From Ruminococcus flavefaciens (GTDB lineage Bacteria; Bacillota; Clostridia; Oscillospirales; Ruminococcaceae): 64,000 bases of DNA. Shown piece after piece: positions 43,496 to 52,051 of this stretch (position 1 is the stretch's first letter; every line of letters begins with the position of its first letter). The stretch covers positions 1-64,000 of the forward strand of contig CACWHY010000012.1 in the NCBI GenBank assembly GCA_902760805.1, given 5' to 3'. The notes beneath the pieces are model-generated. The model made no database searches. It had not been told where the DNA came from and saw nothing but the letters and a program-made list of their open reading frames with translations. The translations under genes were made by a program, and so were the position numbers.

Positions 43496-43524
43496 AATAT
43501 ACCCTATTTTTTTTGAGAAGTCAA
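43496..43524 (-). promoter_or_regulatory. Promoter of the structured RNA / ABC operon
   Basis: TTGACT (43519-43524) and TATATT (43496-43501) on minus with 17-base spacing. Confidence 0.72.
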
Positions 43525-43610
43525 TGATTTGTATCAGTTCTTAATATTATTTGAGCACATTGTACACTTTCAACAGCATTTCTTCGGCTATTATTACATA
43601 TTTCTTGATA

Positions 43611-43640
43611 CCAAAATTAAAAAGTTACAAATCGGTAACT
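43611..43640 (-). terminator. Probable terminator of the protease operon
   Basis: Stem AGTTAC/GTAACT (43623-43628 with 43635-43640), then TTTTTAATTTT on minus. It lies about 110 bases past the protease stop. The stretch 43530-43750 otherwise shows no gene. Confidence 0.6.
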
Positions 43641-43752
43641 CAGTCTTTTTTGACTTTATTCCACATATCCAGCGGCCTTGATCTATGCCTATTGCATAAA
43701 CGGTAAAATTTCCCGCATGAACGGGCAGCCGTTTTTGTTCAAGTTTGCCTGT

Positions 43753-46700
43753 CTATTGGAGTTCAGCCGACTTGGTCATCAGTTCCGCATAGAAAACAAG
43801 TATTGCACTGGCGTCTGTGGAGTCGATCTTTCCGTCCAAATCCATGTCCCCGAAAGGCCTTAGATCCGCCGGGATCGTTCCTTCTTCCCCTGTGGAAACG
43901 CTGGCGAAATGCACAAGAACATCACTTGCGTCTGTGGAATCCACATATCCATCAGCATCCACATCCCCCATTTGTACAGCTCTTGTGATCAGCACCTTTG
44001 ATGCATAGGAGGTGTCCGTAGCCGGATACCTTACTACGATCTTGTCGCCGTATCCTATCTCTTGGGGAACTCCCCAAAAGGCGTTTGCAGCGCTCATTAC
44101 CTCCACAGAGTCCGTCAGGCCTGTGCGTTTTTCCAAAGCCGATCTCAGCTCGTCCAGAGACGGATAGCTGTAAGCATCGGCGGTATTCTCGAAGAAATGG
44201 CCGTAGTTTTCAGTATAAGCCTGGATCTGGAGCTCTCCGTCCTCCGGCAGGATAACTTTGCCGTTTTTCACAGAGATCCCTGTCACCCTTTTGGGAGCCT
44301 CAGGCGGATCGCTGATCTTGTACTCCGCCGGAATTGACGCAAAATAGCCGTTTCCAGCCTTTGTGCGCAGAGTCAGTTCCTCCCCGGGGATCACATTCAT
44401 GGAAACAGTTCCGCTGTCACAGGGCTCCGAAAGCCTCATTCCTGCGGGAAGGAAGTCCTCCCCATTCACAGATACCTCCACCAGACCGCAGACATCTGCC
44501 GGGATACCCTCAAGAGTTTCCCTGCGCATATCCTCCTTCAGCTCCGGCAGAGCATATCGCTCCGGCACCGTCATCTGGAAGGTCTCGCCGTCAATGGTGC
44601 CCGTGAGGACCTGTCCGGCGTATTCTGAGAGGCTGTCCCCTGTGCTGAGGGACTTTCCGTCAGGAGCAGTGACAGTCTCGGCAGTTCCCAGGTCTATGGT
44701 CTCCTGCTCCATGTCAATCGTGCATGGCAGCCTTCGTATGGTCAGCGAAACGCTGCTCCCGTCCATGCCCTCCCTGAAAAGATCAAGGGTGAGCTTGGTC
44801 TCTCCATAGGGGATCGGGATAAACTCCGACAAGGCGAAATTTTCCAGCACCAGTCCGTCCCGGCTCACTGTGCTGTAGGTCTCCGGGAAGAGCCTCAGCC
44901 CCTTGGCCGTCGGAGTCAGATCTATGAGGAACTGCCCTTCACCGGTCTTTTCAGCGTGCTTCATGATCCTGATCGCCTGGCCGTCCCCTTCCTGATAGCC
45001 CAAAGCCATAAGCTGAGCCTTGGCAGGGGCATAGGTGCGCTGGGAATAATGCTCTCCGTCGGTTGTCGCAGAGATCTTGGTCTCCTGAGTTATCTCTATG
45101 GGAGCGGTGTATTCCTGCTCCTCACCGCCGTTTATGCTGTACATTATCGGAGCTGCGCTTGCGGTAAGCTCAACAGTCTCCCCGGCAGGGACCTGGCCTG
45201 ATATCCGTGAAAACTCCACGGTCCCAGGGTCGTTTCCAAAGGCTTTCAGCGAGATGTTCCCCATAACAAGAGAGACCTCGCCGGAACGCAGCAGCTCCTC
45301 GTAGTATTGGCTTTTGCGCTCTGCTTCTTCCAGCCCCTCCTCATCGTCAGGCTCGATACCGTCGTAAAACTGTCTGCGGACCGATGCGATCAGATCCTCG
45401 ACCTCTTCCTGAGAAAAGATGTACTTTCCGTCAGTCACGTCCGTCCATTCCTTGCAGTCTGTGCTGAAAAAGCTCTCATTTTCGCCGGTGTAGGCAGTTA
45501 TTCCGTCAAGAGTAGTGTGTCCGCCAAGACTTATCAGATCCTGGCCGTTATCAATAATGATACAGCTCTCCAGAGGGATAACAAAATGATCATCGGGATT
45601 TGTGAGCTTCATCACCACTCCGACATCAGTTCCGCCGGAAACAGATACCGGCTGATCCAGCTCAAAGGTGAAATAGCCCGACTTTTCACAGCTTCCCTTT
45701 GTCACAGCAGAGGGCGTTCCGGAGGTTGGATCCGACTTGTCAGTAAGGCCGGTGTAAACGGTGATCTCATAGTCAGTTCCCGGGCTCCTTATATAAGTAG
45801 AGACAGCGCCGATCTCCTCATCTCCGTATATGGGGAACACATTCGCCATATAAGAGCCGGTGTCCTGGCTCACATCTTCCCATGCGCAAAGGCTCTGCAC
45901 AGGGACATAGGTATCGTGCTGGTGGTTATATTGGTAGTCGTTTTTGTCAGTCAGCTCATAGGCCACGCACTCAGAAAGTGAGGCGTCCTCGTATGAGATC
46001 CACATATACCCCCCTGAGCCGTATTTGGCTCCCCAGCTATTCTTCACCAGCCAGGCACCGTCATTCTCCGCAGGGATCGTGAAGTGATCCTTCGGGAAGC
46101 TGTCGTCCCAGCCTGCGATCGTCACTGAATGATTGGCAAAACGTGGCCGCTTCTTGCTGTTTGTGCTCTTATAAAGAGCGCTGTAGCACTGGGAGGGATC
46201 ATTGTAGAAGGAAATATCCACCGGGATCCCGCTGTAGACCAGCTCCTTGATCAGAGCTCCCACCTCTTCGGTGTTGTCGTGCTCCCAGTTATAGTCGAAG
46301 ATATAGGCGTTTTCCAGGTGGTAGTCAGCCAGATACTTCATTGCACCTGCCTGATCTGAGGAGAAAAAGTCCAGGTCGCCGTAGGGGACACGCTCCTCCT
46401 TCACCGGGCCTATCCACTGCGCCCAGAGGTTAGTCACTATGTCGGCAGTTCCTCCGTAATTCATCCTTTCTGTCAGCTCCATGTCGCCCAGGTCGATCTG
46501 ATCGTCGCCCTCATAGGCGTAGTAGGCGGTGTGGAACTCCGAAAGATCCACGTCAGGAACTGCTCCGATAAGGGTCGCCTCTGCGCTTGCACAGGCCGAA
46601 TGCGCCCAGCAGGTGCCAAAGCCGGACTGATCTCTCACCGGGCTCATGGTTTTTTCCGCTCTCAGGTCGAAGCTGGAGGGCAGCTCTCCTGTCTGAGCAA

Positions 46701-46935
46701 GAAGCTGGGGAGTCTCCTCCGAAGCCTCATAGACCGGTACCGCTGTCAGCTCGCCGGTAAAGTCGTCCTGCCGAAACTCCGGCAAGGACACCGCCACAGA
46801 GAGCTCAGCCTGCCTAGGGCTCTGCTCCCGGACAGTTATTTCCGGAGCTGCCTGCACCCCGGCGGGAAGGAAGCAGCCTGCACCAAGAGCCGCCGCAGAG
46901 ATCATCGCCGCAGCTCTCCGGCCAATTTTCCTCAT
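43753..46935 (-). CDS. Secreted papain-like (C1) protease with type I dockerin
   Basis: A 1060-residue protein with a signal peptide (cleavage near VQA-AP, residue 29-30). The C1A protease domain spans about 85-325: Cys109 in SGFGTCWAHS, His269 in FANHSVTIAGWDD, Asn299 in WLVKNSWG. A lectin-like/beta region and Ig-like segments follow to about 980. The last 72 residues are a type I dockerin with two calcium-binding repeats, GDVDADGYVDSTDASDVLV and GDMDLDGKIDSTDASAILV. The dockerin would plug the protease into a cohesin scaffold outside the cell. YdcF-like and PHP genes precede it. Confidence 0.92.
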   Translation of the reverse strand: MRKIGRRAAAMISAAALGAGCFLPAGVQAAPEITVREQSPRQAELSVAVSLPEFRQDDFTGELTAVPVYEASEETPQLLAQTGELPSSFDLRAEKTMSPVRDQSGFGTCWAHSACASAEATLIGAVPDVDLSEFHTAYYAYEGDDQIDLGDMELTERMNYGGTADIVTNLWAQWIGPVKEERVPYGDLDFFSSDQAGAMKYLADYHLENAYIFDYNWEHDNTEEVGALIKELVYSGIPVDISFYNDPSQCYSALYKSTNSKKRPRFANHSVTIAGWDDSFPKDHFTIPAENDGAWLVKNSWGAKYGSGGYMWISYEDASLSECVAYELTDKNDYQYNHQHDTYVPVQSLCAWEDVSQDTGSYMANVFPIYGDEEIGAVSTYIRSPGTDYEITVYTGLTDKSDPTSGTPSAVTKGSCEKSGYFTFELDQPVSVSGGTDVGVVMKLTNPDDHFVIPLESCIIIDNGQDLISLGGHTTLDGITAYTGENESFFSTDCKEWTDVTDGKYIFSQEEVEDLIASVRRQFYDGIEPDDEEGLEEAERKSQYYEELLRSGEVSLVMGNISLKAFGNDPGTVEFSRISGQVPAGETVELTASAAPIMYSINGGEEQEYTAPIEITQETKISATTDGEHYSQRTYAPAKAQLMALGYQEGDGQAIRIMKHAEKTGEGQFLIDLTPTAKGLRLFPETYSTVSRDGLVLENFALSEFIPIPYGETKLTLDLFREGMDGSSVSLTIRRLPCTIDMEQETIDLGTAETVTAPDGKSLSTGDSLSEYAGQVLTGTIDGETFQMTVPERYALPELKEDMRRETLEGIPADVCGLVEVSVNGEDFLPAGMRLSEPCDSGTVSMNVIPGEELTLRTKAGNGYFASIPAEYKISDPPEAPKRVTGISVKNGKVILPEDGELQIQAYTENYGHFFENTADAYSYPSLDELRSALEKRTGLTDSVEVMSAANAFWGVPQEIGYGDKIVVRYPATDTSYASKVLITRAVQMGDVDADGYVDSTDASDVLVHFASVSTGEEGTIPADLRPFGDMDLDGKIDSTDASAILVFYAELMTKSAELQ

Positions 46936-46959
46936 AAGATCACTCCTTTATAATGTGTA

Positions 46960-47748
46960 CTATTTCGCCCCAAAGATCCCATAGTACGCAACGCCGAACC
47001 ACTCCCTCACCCAGTAGGTAGGCAGCAGCCAGCCGGCTGTCTTTGCTGAGATATGCCAAGGATCCATTCCCAGCTGCCTAGCCAGCATCTCCGCTCTAAG
47101 CTGGTGATAGCCGTCTGTAACGATAGTTATGTCCTCACAGAGACCCTTCTCTTCTATTATGGCCTTGGAGAAGCGCAGGTTCTCCTCTGTGCTGGTGGAC
47201 TTGTCCTCCATAATTATACGGTCGGGAGAAATGCCCTTTGCCGTCAGGTACTCCATCATGCACTGAGCCTCGCTTATGGCCTCGTCATCGCCCTTTCCGC
47301 CGGAAACGACTACCATGACATCCTCATTTTCTGAAAGGAAGCTGTAGGCTGCGTCAAGTCTCCGCCGGAGCATTTTGCTGGGACCGCCGTTCTTTACCTG
47401 ACAACCCAAAACTACAACTGTAGTGGGGCCCTTCGGCGGATCGTTTATTGCTCTCACCATGAAAAAACTGATCACCAGCGCAGTCAGTGCGCAAAGGACA
47501 GCAGCGATACCTGCTACCCACAGGAAAATTCTTCCGCCGGTGCTCTCTTTAATAGTATGCAGCAGTCTGCGAAAGCCCTCTGGAAAGAGGAATATCAGCA
47601 GCAGACCAAGGCTGACCGCTCCACCGGCAAGATTGCCGATATTAACGTTGCCGATGCGCACTACCGGAAGTATGAAGAGCACCAGCAGTATAAAAGAAAT
47701 GAGAGCCGGTACAGCTCTCATCAGTATGTCCTTGATAAAATGATCCAT
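46960..47748 (-). CDS. YdcF/ElyC-like DUF218 membrane protein
   Basis: A 262-residue protein with three N-terminal helices (to about residue 95) and a DUF218 domain: TTVVVLGCQVKNGGPSKMLRRRLDA and VVSGGKGDDEAISEA. E. coli relatives SanA/ElyC/YdcF act in envelope biogenesis. It lies 9 bases from the PHP gene and 24 bases before the protease gene. Confidence 0.88.
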   Translation of the reverse strand: MDHFIKDILMRAVPALISFILLVLFILPVVRIGNVNIGNLAGGAVSLGLLLIFLFPEGFRRLLHTIKESTGGRIFLWVAGIAAVLCALTALVISFFMVRAINDPPKGPTTVVVLGCQVKNGGPSKMLRRRLDAAYSFLSENEDVMVVVSGGKGDDEAISEAQCMMEYLTAKGISPDRIIMEDKSTSTEENLRFSKAIIEEKGLCEDITIVTDGYHQLRAEMLARQLGMDPWHISAKTAGWLLPTYWVREWFGVAYYGIFGAK

Positions 47749-47757
47749 AATACGTCC

Positions 47758-48594
47758 TTACTGCATTTTTGCTGCGAGCTTTAGTATCCTGTCAAGATCC
47801 TCAGCGGAAGTGGTCTCGCTGCCCAGGTGCGTTGGCACGCTGTTGTACAGGCCGTGGAAATCCGATCCGCCCGTTCTGATAAGTCCGTATCTGTCGGCGA
47901 TCTCGCCCAGAGCTTTTCGGTAGCTCTCATCGGCGGAATAGTGACCGATCTCAACGCCGTCGATCTTGCCTTTTTTAGCCAGCTCTTCCAGGAGCTCAAT
48001 ATTGTCGTACTGTGCAGGGTGAGCCATAACAGCCACTCCCCTGGCAGTATGGATAAGGTCGATAACGAAGTTCACATCGGGGTACTCACGCTCAACGTAG
48101 CAGCTGCCGGTCTGGGGATTGAAGAGCTGGCTGTCCAGCTCGCCGTAAAATTCCAGCGCATAGCCGTAGTCGATCAGAGCACGCATGATGTGCTGCTTGA
48201 AAATGCTCTTTGAGCCGGTGGTGTGCTTCAGCACGCTCTCAAGGGTTATGGGGAACTTCTCCATGACCTTATCGATCATTTCCTTTGAGCACTCCTTGCG
48301 GATCTCGCAGGATTTCAGGCACAGTCCCTCAAGTCTGTCGGGCTTCTGCGGAGCATAGCAGAGGATATGTACCTTGCTGTTTCTCGCCTTATCCCAGGCT
48401 GAGAGCTCAACGCCGTGAAGGATCTTAACGCCCTCACGCTGGCCGATAACATCTGCCCTTGAAAAAGAGGCCATAGTGTCGTGATCGGTGATAGAGAGCC
48501 AGTCGATGTTCATTCTTCTGGCCTGAGCGATAACATCCTCGATGCCCAGGGATCCGTCAGAGAGCTTTGTATGACAATGCAGATCGCAGATCAT
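47758..48594 (-). CDS. PHP domain phosphoesterase
   Basis: A 278-residue PHP protein starting MICDLHCHTKLSDGS; the HxH and later H/D ligands (ITDHDTM, HGVE, GSDFHG) build the metal site. Relatives include YciV/RNase AM-type 3',5'-nucleotide phosphatases. The ATG at 48594 has GAAGG in front. It is the first gene of its operon. Confidence 0.9.
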   Translation of the reverse strand: MICDLHCHTKLSDGSLGIEDVIAQARRMNIDWLSITDHDTMASFSRADVIGQREGVKILHGVELSAWDKARNSKVHILCYAPQKPDRLEGLCLKSCEIRKECSKEMIDKVMEKFPITLESVLKHTTGSKSIFKQHIMRALIDYGYALEFYGELDSQLFNPQTGSCYVEREYPDVNFVIDLIHTARGVAVMAHPAQYDNIELLEELAKKGKIDGVEIGHYSADESYRKALGEIADRYGLIRTGGSDFHGLYNSVPTHLGSETTSAEDLDRILKLAAKMQ

Positions 48595-48680
48595 TGTACA
48601 ACCTTCTTTCACCGCAAAAATGCGGAGCAATTATACTGAAAAATTACAGTCAACAATTAAAAGTTTACACAGCGATATAT

Positions 48681-48709
48681 ATTATAACATATCTTGCGAC
48701 AAATTGCAA
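48681..48709 (-). promoter_or_regulatory. Promoter of the PHP-YdcF-protease operon
   Basis: TTGCAA (48704-48709) and TATAAT (48681-48686) on minus, 17-base spacer. A leader of about 80 bases includes a small CCGCA/TGCGG hairpin. Confidence 0.8.
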
Positions 48710-48738
48710 GTATTTTTGTGCAGGATCTTGGATTTTCA

Positions 48739-49563
48739 TCACTCCTGGAGAGCTGCGTAGAGCTCGCCCTTCTTAAACCCGGTCTCCTTGGCCACTGCCT
48801 TGCAGGCATCAGTTGGCTTCTCGCCCATGTCGATCAGAGCCTTCACCTGCTCCACTGCCGATTCTATGGAGATCTCCTCCTGAGTTTCCTGCTTGCCCTC
48901 GATAACAAGGACGAACTCACCCTTTGGCTCAGTTTCCGCAAAATGGCTCACTGCTCCGGAAAGATCCGTGCGGAGGGTCTCCTCATGGAGCTTGGTGAGC
49001 TCCCGGCAGACCGCTATTTTCCGGTCTCCGCCAAAGACCTCCGCCAGGTCGTCCAGCGTGCTCCGCAGCTTGTGGGGGGCCTCATAGAAGATCATCACGG
49101 CAGTCTCGTTCCGCAAAAGCTCCAGCCGCTCACTGCGCTCCTTTTTGGGGACAGGCAGAAATCCCTCAAAGGTAAATCTGCTGATCTTCATTCCCGAAAG
49201 AGCCGCAGCCGAGGCCATTGCCGTTGGGCCGGGCACTACCTTCACGTCGATCCCCTGCTCAGAGCACAGCTTCACCAGCACCTGTCCCGGGTCGGAGATA
49301 CAGGGCATTCCTGCATCAGTGACCACGGCGCCGTTTTCCCCGGAGATCAGCCTCTCCATGATCCTCTGAGCCTCCGCCGGAGAGCTGTGCTCATGGAAGC
49401 TGATCAGCTTGTTCTTGATCTCGAAGCGGTTGAGGAGCTTCAAGGTCACACGGGTGTCCTCTGCGCAGATGAAGTCCGCCTCCTCCAGCGTCCTCAGCTG
49501 ACGAACAGTGATGTCGTCAAGATTTCCGATGGGAGTTCCCACAATATATAATATGCCGCTCAT
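48739..49563 (-). CDS. rsmI: 16S rRNA 2'-O-ribose C1402 methyltransferase
   Basis: A 274-residue SAM-dependent enzyme of the tetrapyrrole-methylase fold: GILYIVGTPIGNLDDI, ICAEDTRVTLKLLN, GMPCISDPG, PGPTAMASAAALSG and EAPHKL. Overlaps trmN6 by 4 bases. End of its operon; no clear terminator seen before the PHP promoter. Confidence 0.95.
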   Translation of the reverse strand: MSGILYIVGTPIGNLDDITVRQLRTLEEADFICAEDTRVTLKLLNRFEIKNKLISFHEHSSPAEAQRIMERLISGENGAVVTDAGMPCISDPGQVLVKLCSEQGIDVKVVPGPTAMASAAALSGMKISRFTFEGFLPVPKKERSERLELLRNETAVMIFYEAPHKLRSTLDDLAEVFGGDRKIAVCRELTKLHEETLRTDLSGAVSHFAETEPKGEFVLVIEGKQETQEEISIESAVEQVKALIDMGEKPTDACKAVAKETGFKKGELYAALQE

Positions 49564-50282
49564 GTCGTTTCCTTTCCTATTGCGTAGATCCTTTTCAGCT
49601 CGTCGGAGAAGCCGTCTTCACTGCGGATATAGAGCTGAGGCTCCACCTTCATAAAGGGCTTGCTGCCCTTTTTTCCTTCGATCAGGAAGAGCCAGGGCGC
49701 TTCCTCAGGTCCTTTCGAAACAAACCGCAGGCGCTTGGGCTCGATGTCGTTTTTCTTCATTGCATCAATAACATCGCTCAGACGCTCCGGACGGTTGCAC
49801 AGACAGAGCCTTCCCCCGAATTTCAGCAGCTTAGCCGCCGCTGCGCACACATCATATATGGTACACAGCACCTCGTGGCGGGCGATACGCTGAGCGGTAA
49901 GTGCGCTCTCGAAGCCTGCTCCCGGAGCCTTATAGGGCGGATTGCAGGTAACCAGATCCAGCCTCCCCAGAGGCGCCTCCGGCCAGAGCTCCTTCAGATC
50001 CGCACATACGGGGATGATCCCGCAGGTATCGCTCCTCTCCATACCAAGGCGGAGCTGCTCAACAGCGCCCTCCTGTATGTCCACGGCATAGGTCACCTGG
50101 GGAGGATCCTTTTTCTGCATGATCAGCGGGATTATGCCGCAGCCTGTCCCCAGATCGCAGGCCTTGTCCTTCCGGCGGTAACCGGAGAAGTCTGCCAGAA
50201 GAAAAGCGTCCGTGCCGAAGCGGTGGTCGCTGCTTGCACAGACGCATATTTTGTCAGTTAGCTTTTCGTATTTGTATTCCAT
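49560..50282 (-). CDS. tRNA1(Val) adenine-37 N6-methyltransferase-like protein
   Basis: A 240-residue Rossmann methyltransferase with DLGTGCGIIPLI and the base-N-methylating motif NPPY (CNPPYKAPG), the TrmN6/YfiC type. It is paired with rsmI as in many Firmicutes. The ATG at 50282 sits behind AAAGG. Confidence 0.88.
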   Translation of the reverse strand: MEYKYEKLTDKICVCASSDHRFGTDAFLLADFSGYRRKDKACDLGTGCGIIPLIMQKKDPPQVTYAVDIQEGAVEQLRLGMERSDTCGIIPVCADLKELWPEAPLGRLDLVTCNPPYKAPGAGFESALTAQRIARHEVLCTIYDVCAAAAKLLKFGGRLCLCNRPERLSDVIDAMKKNDIEPKRLRFVSKGPEEAPWLFLIEGKKGSKPFMKVEPQLYIRSEDGFSDELKRIYAIGKETT

Positions 50283-50293
50283 GGCACTGCCTT

Positions 50294-51370
50294 TCAAACT
50301 ATAGTTCCGCCGCCCACTACGATGTCTCCGTCGTAGAAGACCACAGCCTGTCCGCTGGTGACGGCTCGCTGAGGCTGGTCGAAGTCCACACGGTAAAGAC
50401 CGTTTTCCGCCTTTGAGAGAACTGCCGGCTGGTCGGTCTGGCTGTAGCGGGTCTTGGCAGTTATCCTCATGGGAGCCTCCACCTCCGCTACTGAGATCAG
50501 GTTAACGTCCTCCGCCAAAAGGAAGGTGGTGTACAGGTCGCTCTCATCGCCAAGAGTAACGGTGTTGGCCGAAGCGTCCTTCCGAACAACGTATGCCGGT
50601 TTTCCAAGAGAGATCCCAAGGCGCTTCCGCTGGCCGATGGTGTAGAAGATGACGCCCTTGTGGCGGCCGATGATGTTGCCCTCCATGTCAAGGTAGTCGC
50701 CCTCGGGAGTTCGGGTACCTGTGAATTTTGCGATAAAATCAGCGTATTTTCCGTCCGGCACGAAGCAGATGTCCTGGCTGTCGGGCTTGTTTGAGTTCAC
50801 AAGTCCCGCCTTCTCCGCCAGCGTCCTCACCTGAGACTTGTCCAGGCTTCCCAATGGGAAAAGCGTGTGGGCGAGCTGCTCCTGGGTCAGCGCATACAGA
50901 ACGTAGGTCTGATCCTTGCTTCGGTCTGCCGGGCGCTTCAGCAGAAATCTGCCGGAGCTCTCGTCATACTCCCTCACGGCATAGTGGCCGGTCGCTATGT
51001 AGTCGTAGCCCAGCTCCATAGCCCGCCGGAGCATCTTGTCGAACTTCACATGGCGGTTGCACTCGATACAGGGATTGGGAGTTTTTCCCGAAAGATAGCT
51101 GCTTGCGAACTGCTCCATAACGTGCTCACGGAACACGTCACGGAAGTTGAACACAACGTGGTCGAAGCCAAGCCGCCGTGCAACGCTCCTAGCGTCGGAC
51201 ACATCGCTGAGGGCGCAGCAGGTCTTGCCTTCCTTTTCCGCCTGAACGATGTCCTCGTCGCTGAAGAGCTTCATGGTAACGCCCATGACCTCGTAGCCCT
51301 GCTCTCGGAGGAGCATTGCCGCAACAGAGCTGTCAACTCCGCCGCTCATTCCCACCATGACCTTCTCCAT
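50294..51370 (-). CDS. mnmA: tRNA-specific 2-thiouridylase
   Basis: A 358-residue MnmA with PP-loop GMSGGVDSS (residues 8-16), catalytic cysteines in NPCIECN and DICFVPDG, and the LFPLGSLDKSQVR block. It thiolates U34 of tRNA-Lys, -Glu and -Gln, thus including the tRNA-Lys(TTT) product at 533. Confidence 0.96.
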   Translation of the reverse strand: MEKVMVGMSGGVDSSVAAMLLREQGYEVMGVTMKLFSDEDIVQAEKEGKTCCALSDVSDARSVARRLGFDHVVFNFRDVFREHVMEQFASSYLSGKTPNPCIECNRHVKFDKMLRRAMELGYDYIATGHYAVREYDESSGRFLLKRPADRSKDQTYVLYALTQEQLAHTLFPLGSLDKSQVRTLAEKAGLVNSNKPDSQDICFVPDGKYADFIAKFTGTRTPEGDYLDMEGNIIGRHKGVIFYTIGQRKRLGISLGKPAYVVRKDASANTVTLGDESDLYTTFLLAEDVNLISVAEVEAPMRITAKTRYSQTDQPAVLSKAENGLYRVDFDQPQRAVTSGQAVVFYDGDIVVGGGTIV

Positions 51371-51388
51371 AGCTTTCCTTTCCTTACA

Positions 51389-52051
51389 TCAAAAGAGGGA
51401 CATTGCCCCTCTCAGATCCGCAAAATAATAGTCTGCCGCAGCCCGGATAGTGTCCCTTTCTGCGGCTGAGGCCTCATCGAAGACCGCAGCTGTCACAAAT
51501 CCGGCAGCAGAGGCAGTTTCGATACAGTGGAGGGCGTCCTCGATCACGAGGGTCTCCTCCGGAGCTGCCCCGAGGCGTGAGGCGGCTCCCAGAAAAATAT
51601 CAGGACGGCACTTTCCCATGGGGTACTCGCTGTCCGTCAGTATAAATTCAAACCTCTCACGGATCCCGTGCCGTTCAAGCACAGCCTCCGCAAGAGATCT
51701 GTATGTAGCTGTTGCGATGCAGCAGGGGATCTTCCGCTCCTTGAGAAGCTCCAAGAGCTGGCCCGCATAGGGCTTTAGTGCGATATTTTCAGCATACTCC
51801 GCATAGACCATCTCCTCTATTCGGGCGGTCACCTGCTCATTTGTCAGCGGAAGGCGAAACTCCTTTATGAAGAGCTCCGCAGCCTCCTCCACTGTCAGGG
51901 GTTTCATTCGCTCCGAGATGTCCTCCGGAGGCTCTGTTACGCCGTTTTCACGGAGAAATTCCCTGTCGATCTTATACCATATCCCCATGGAGTCGATAAG
52001 TGTTCCGTCAAGGTCGAAAATCACTGCTTTTATGGGTCGCTCAGCCCTCAT
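51389..52051 (-). CDS. HAD family phosphatase
   Basis: A 220-residue HAD hydrolase: FDLDGTLIDS at the N-terminus, a four-helix cap, and LVIEDALHCIETASAAG. It looks like beta-phosphoglucomutase/YcjU-type sugar phosphatases. The ATG at 52051 with GAGGG in front overlaps the upstream gene by 11 bases; the much longer open frame would be a Ser/Arg-rich out-of-phase artefact. Confidence 0.88.
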   Translation of the reverse strand: MRAERPIKAVIFDLDGTLIDSMGIWYKIDREFLRENGVTEPPEDISERMKPLTVEEAAELFIKEFRLPLTNEQVTARIEEMVYAEYAENIALKPYAGQLLELLKERKIPCCIATATYRSLAEAVLERHGIRERFEFILTDSEYPMGKCRPDIFLGAASRLGAAPEETLVIEDALHCIETASAAGFVTAAVFDEASAAERDTIRAAADYYFADLRGAMSLF

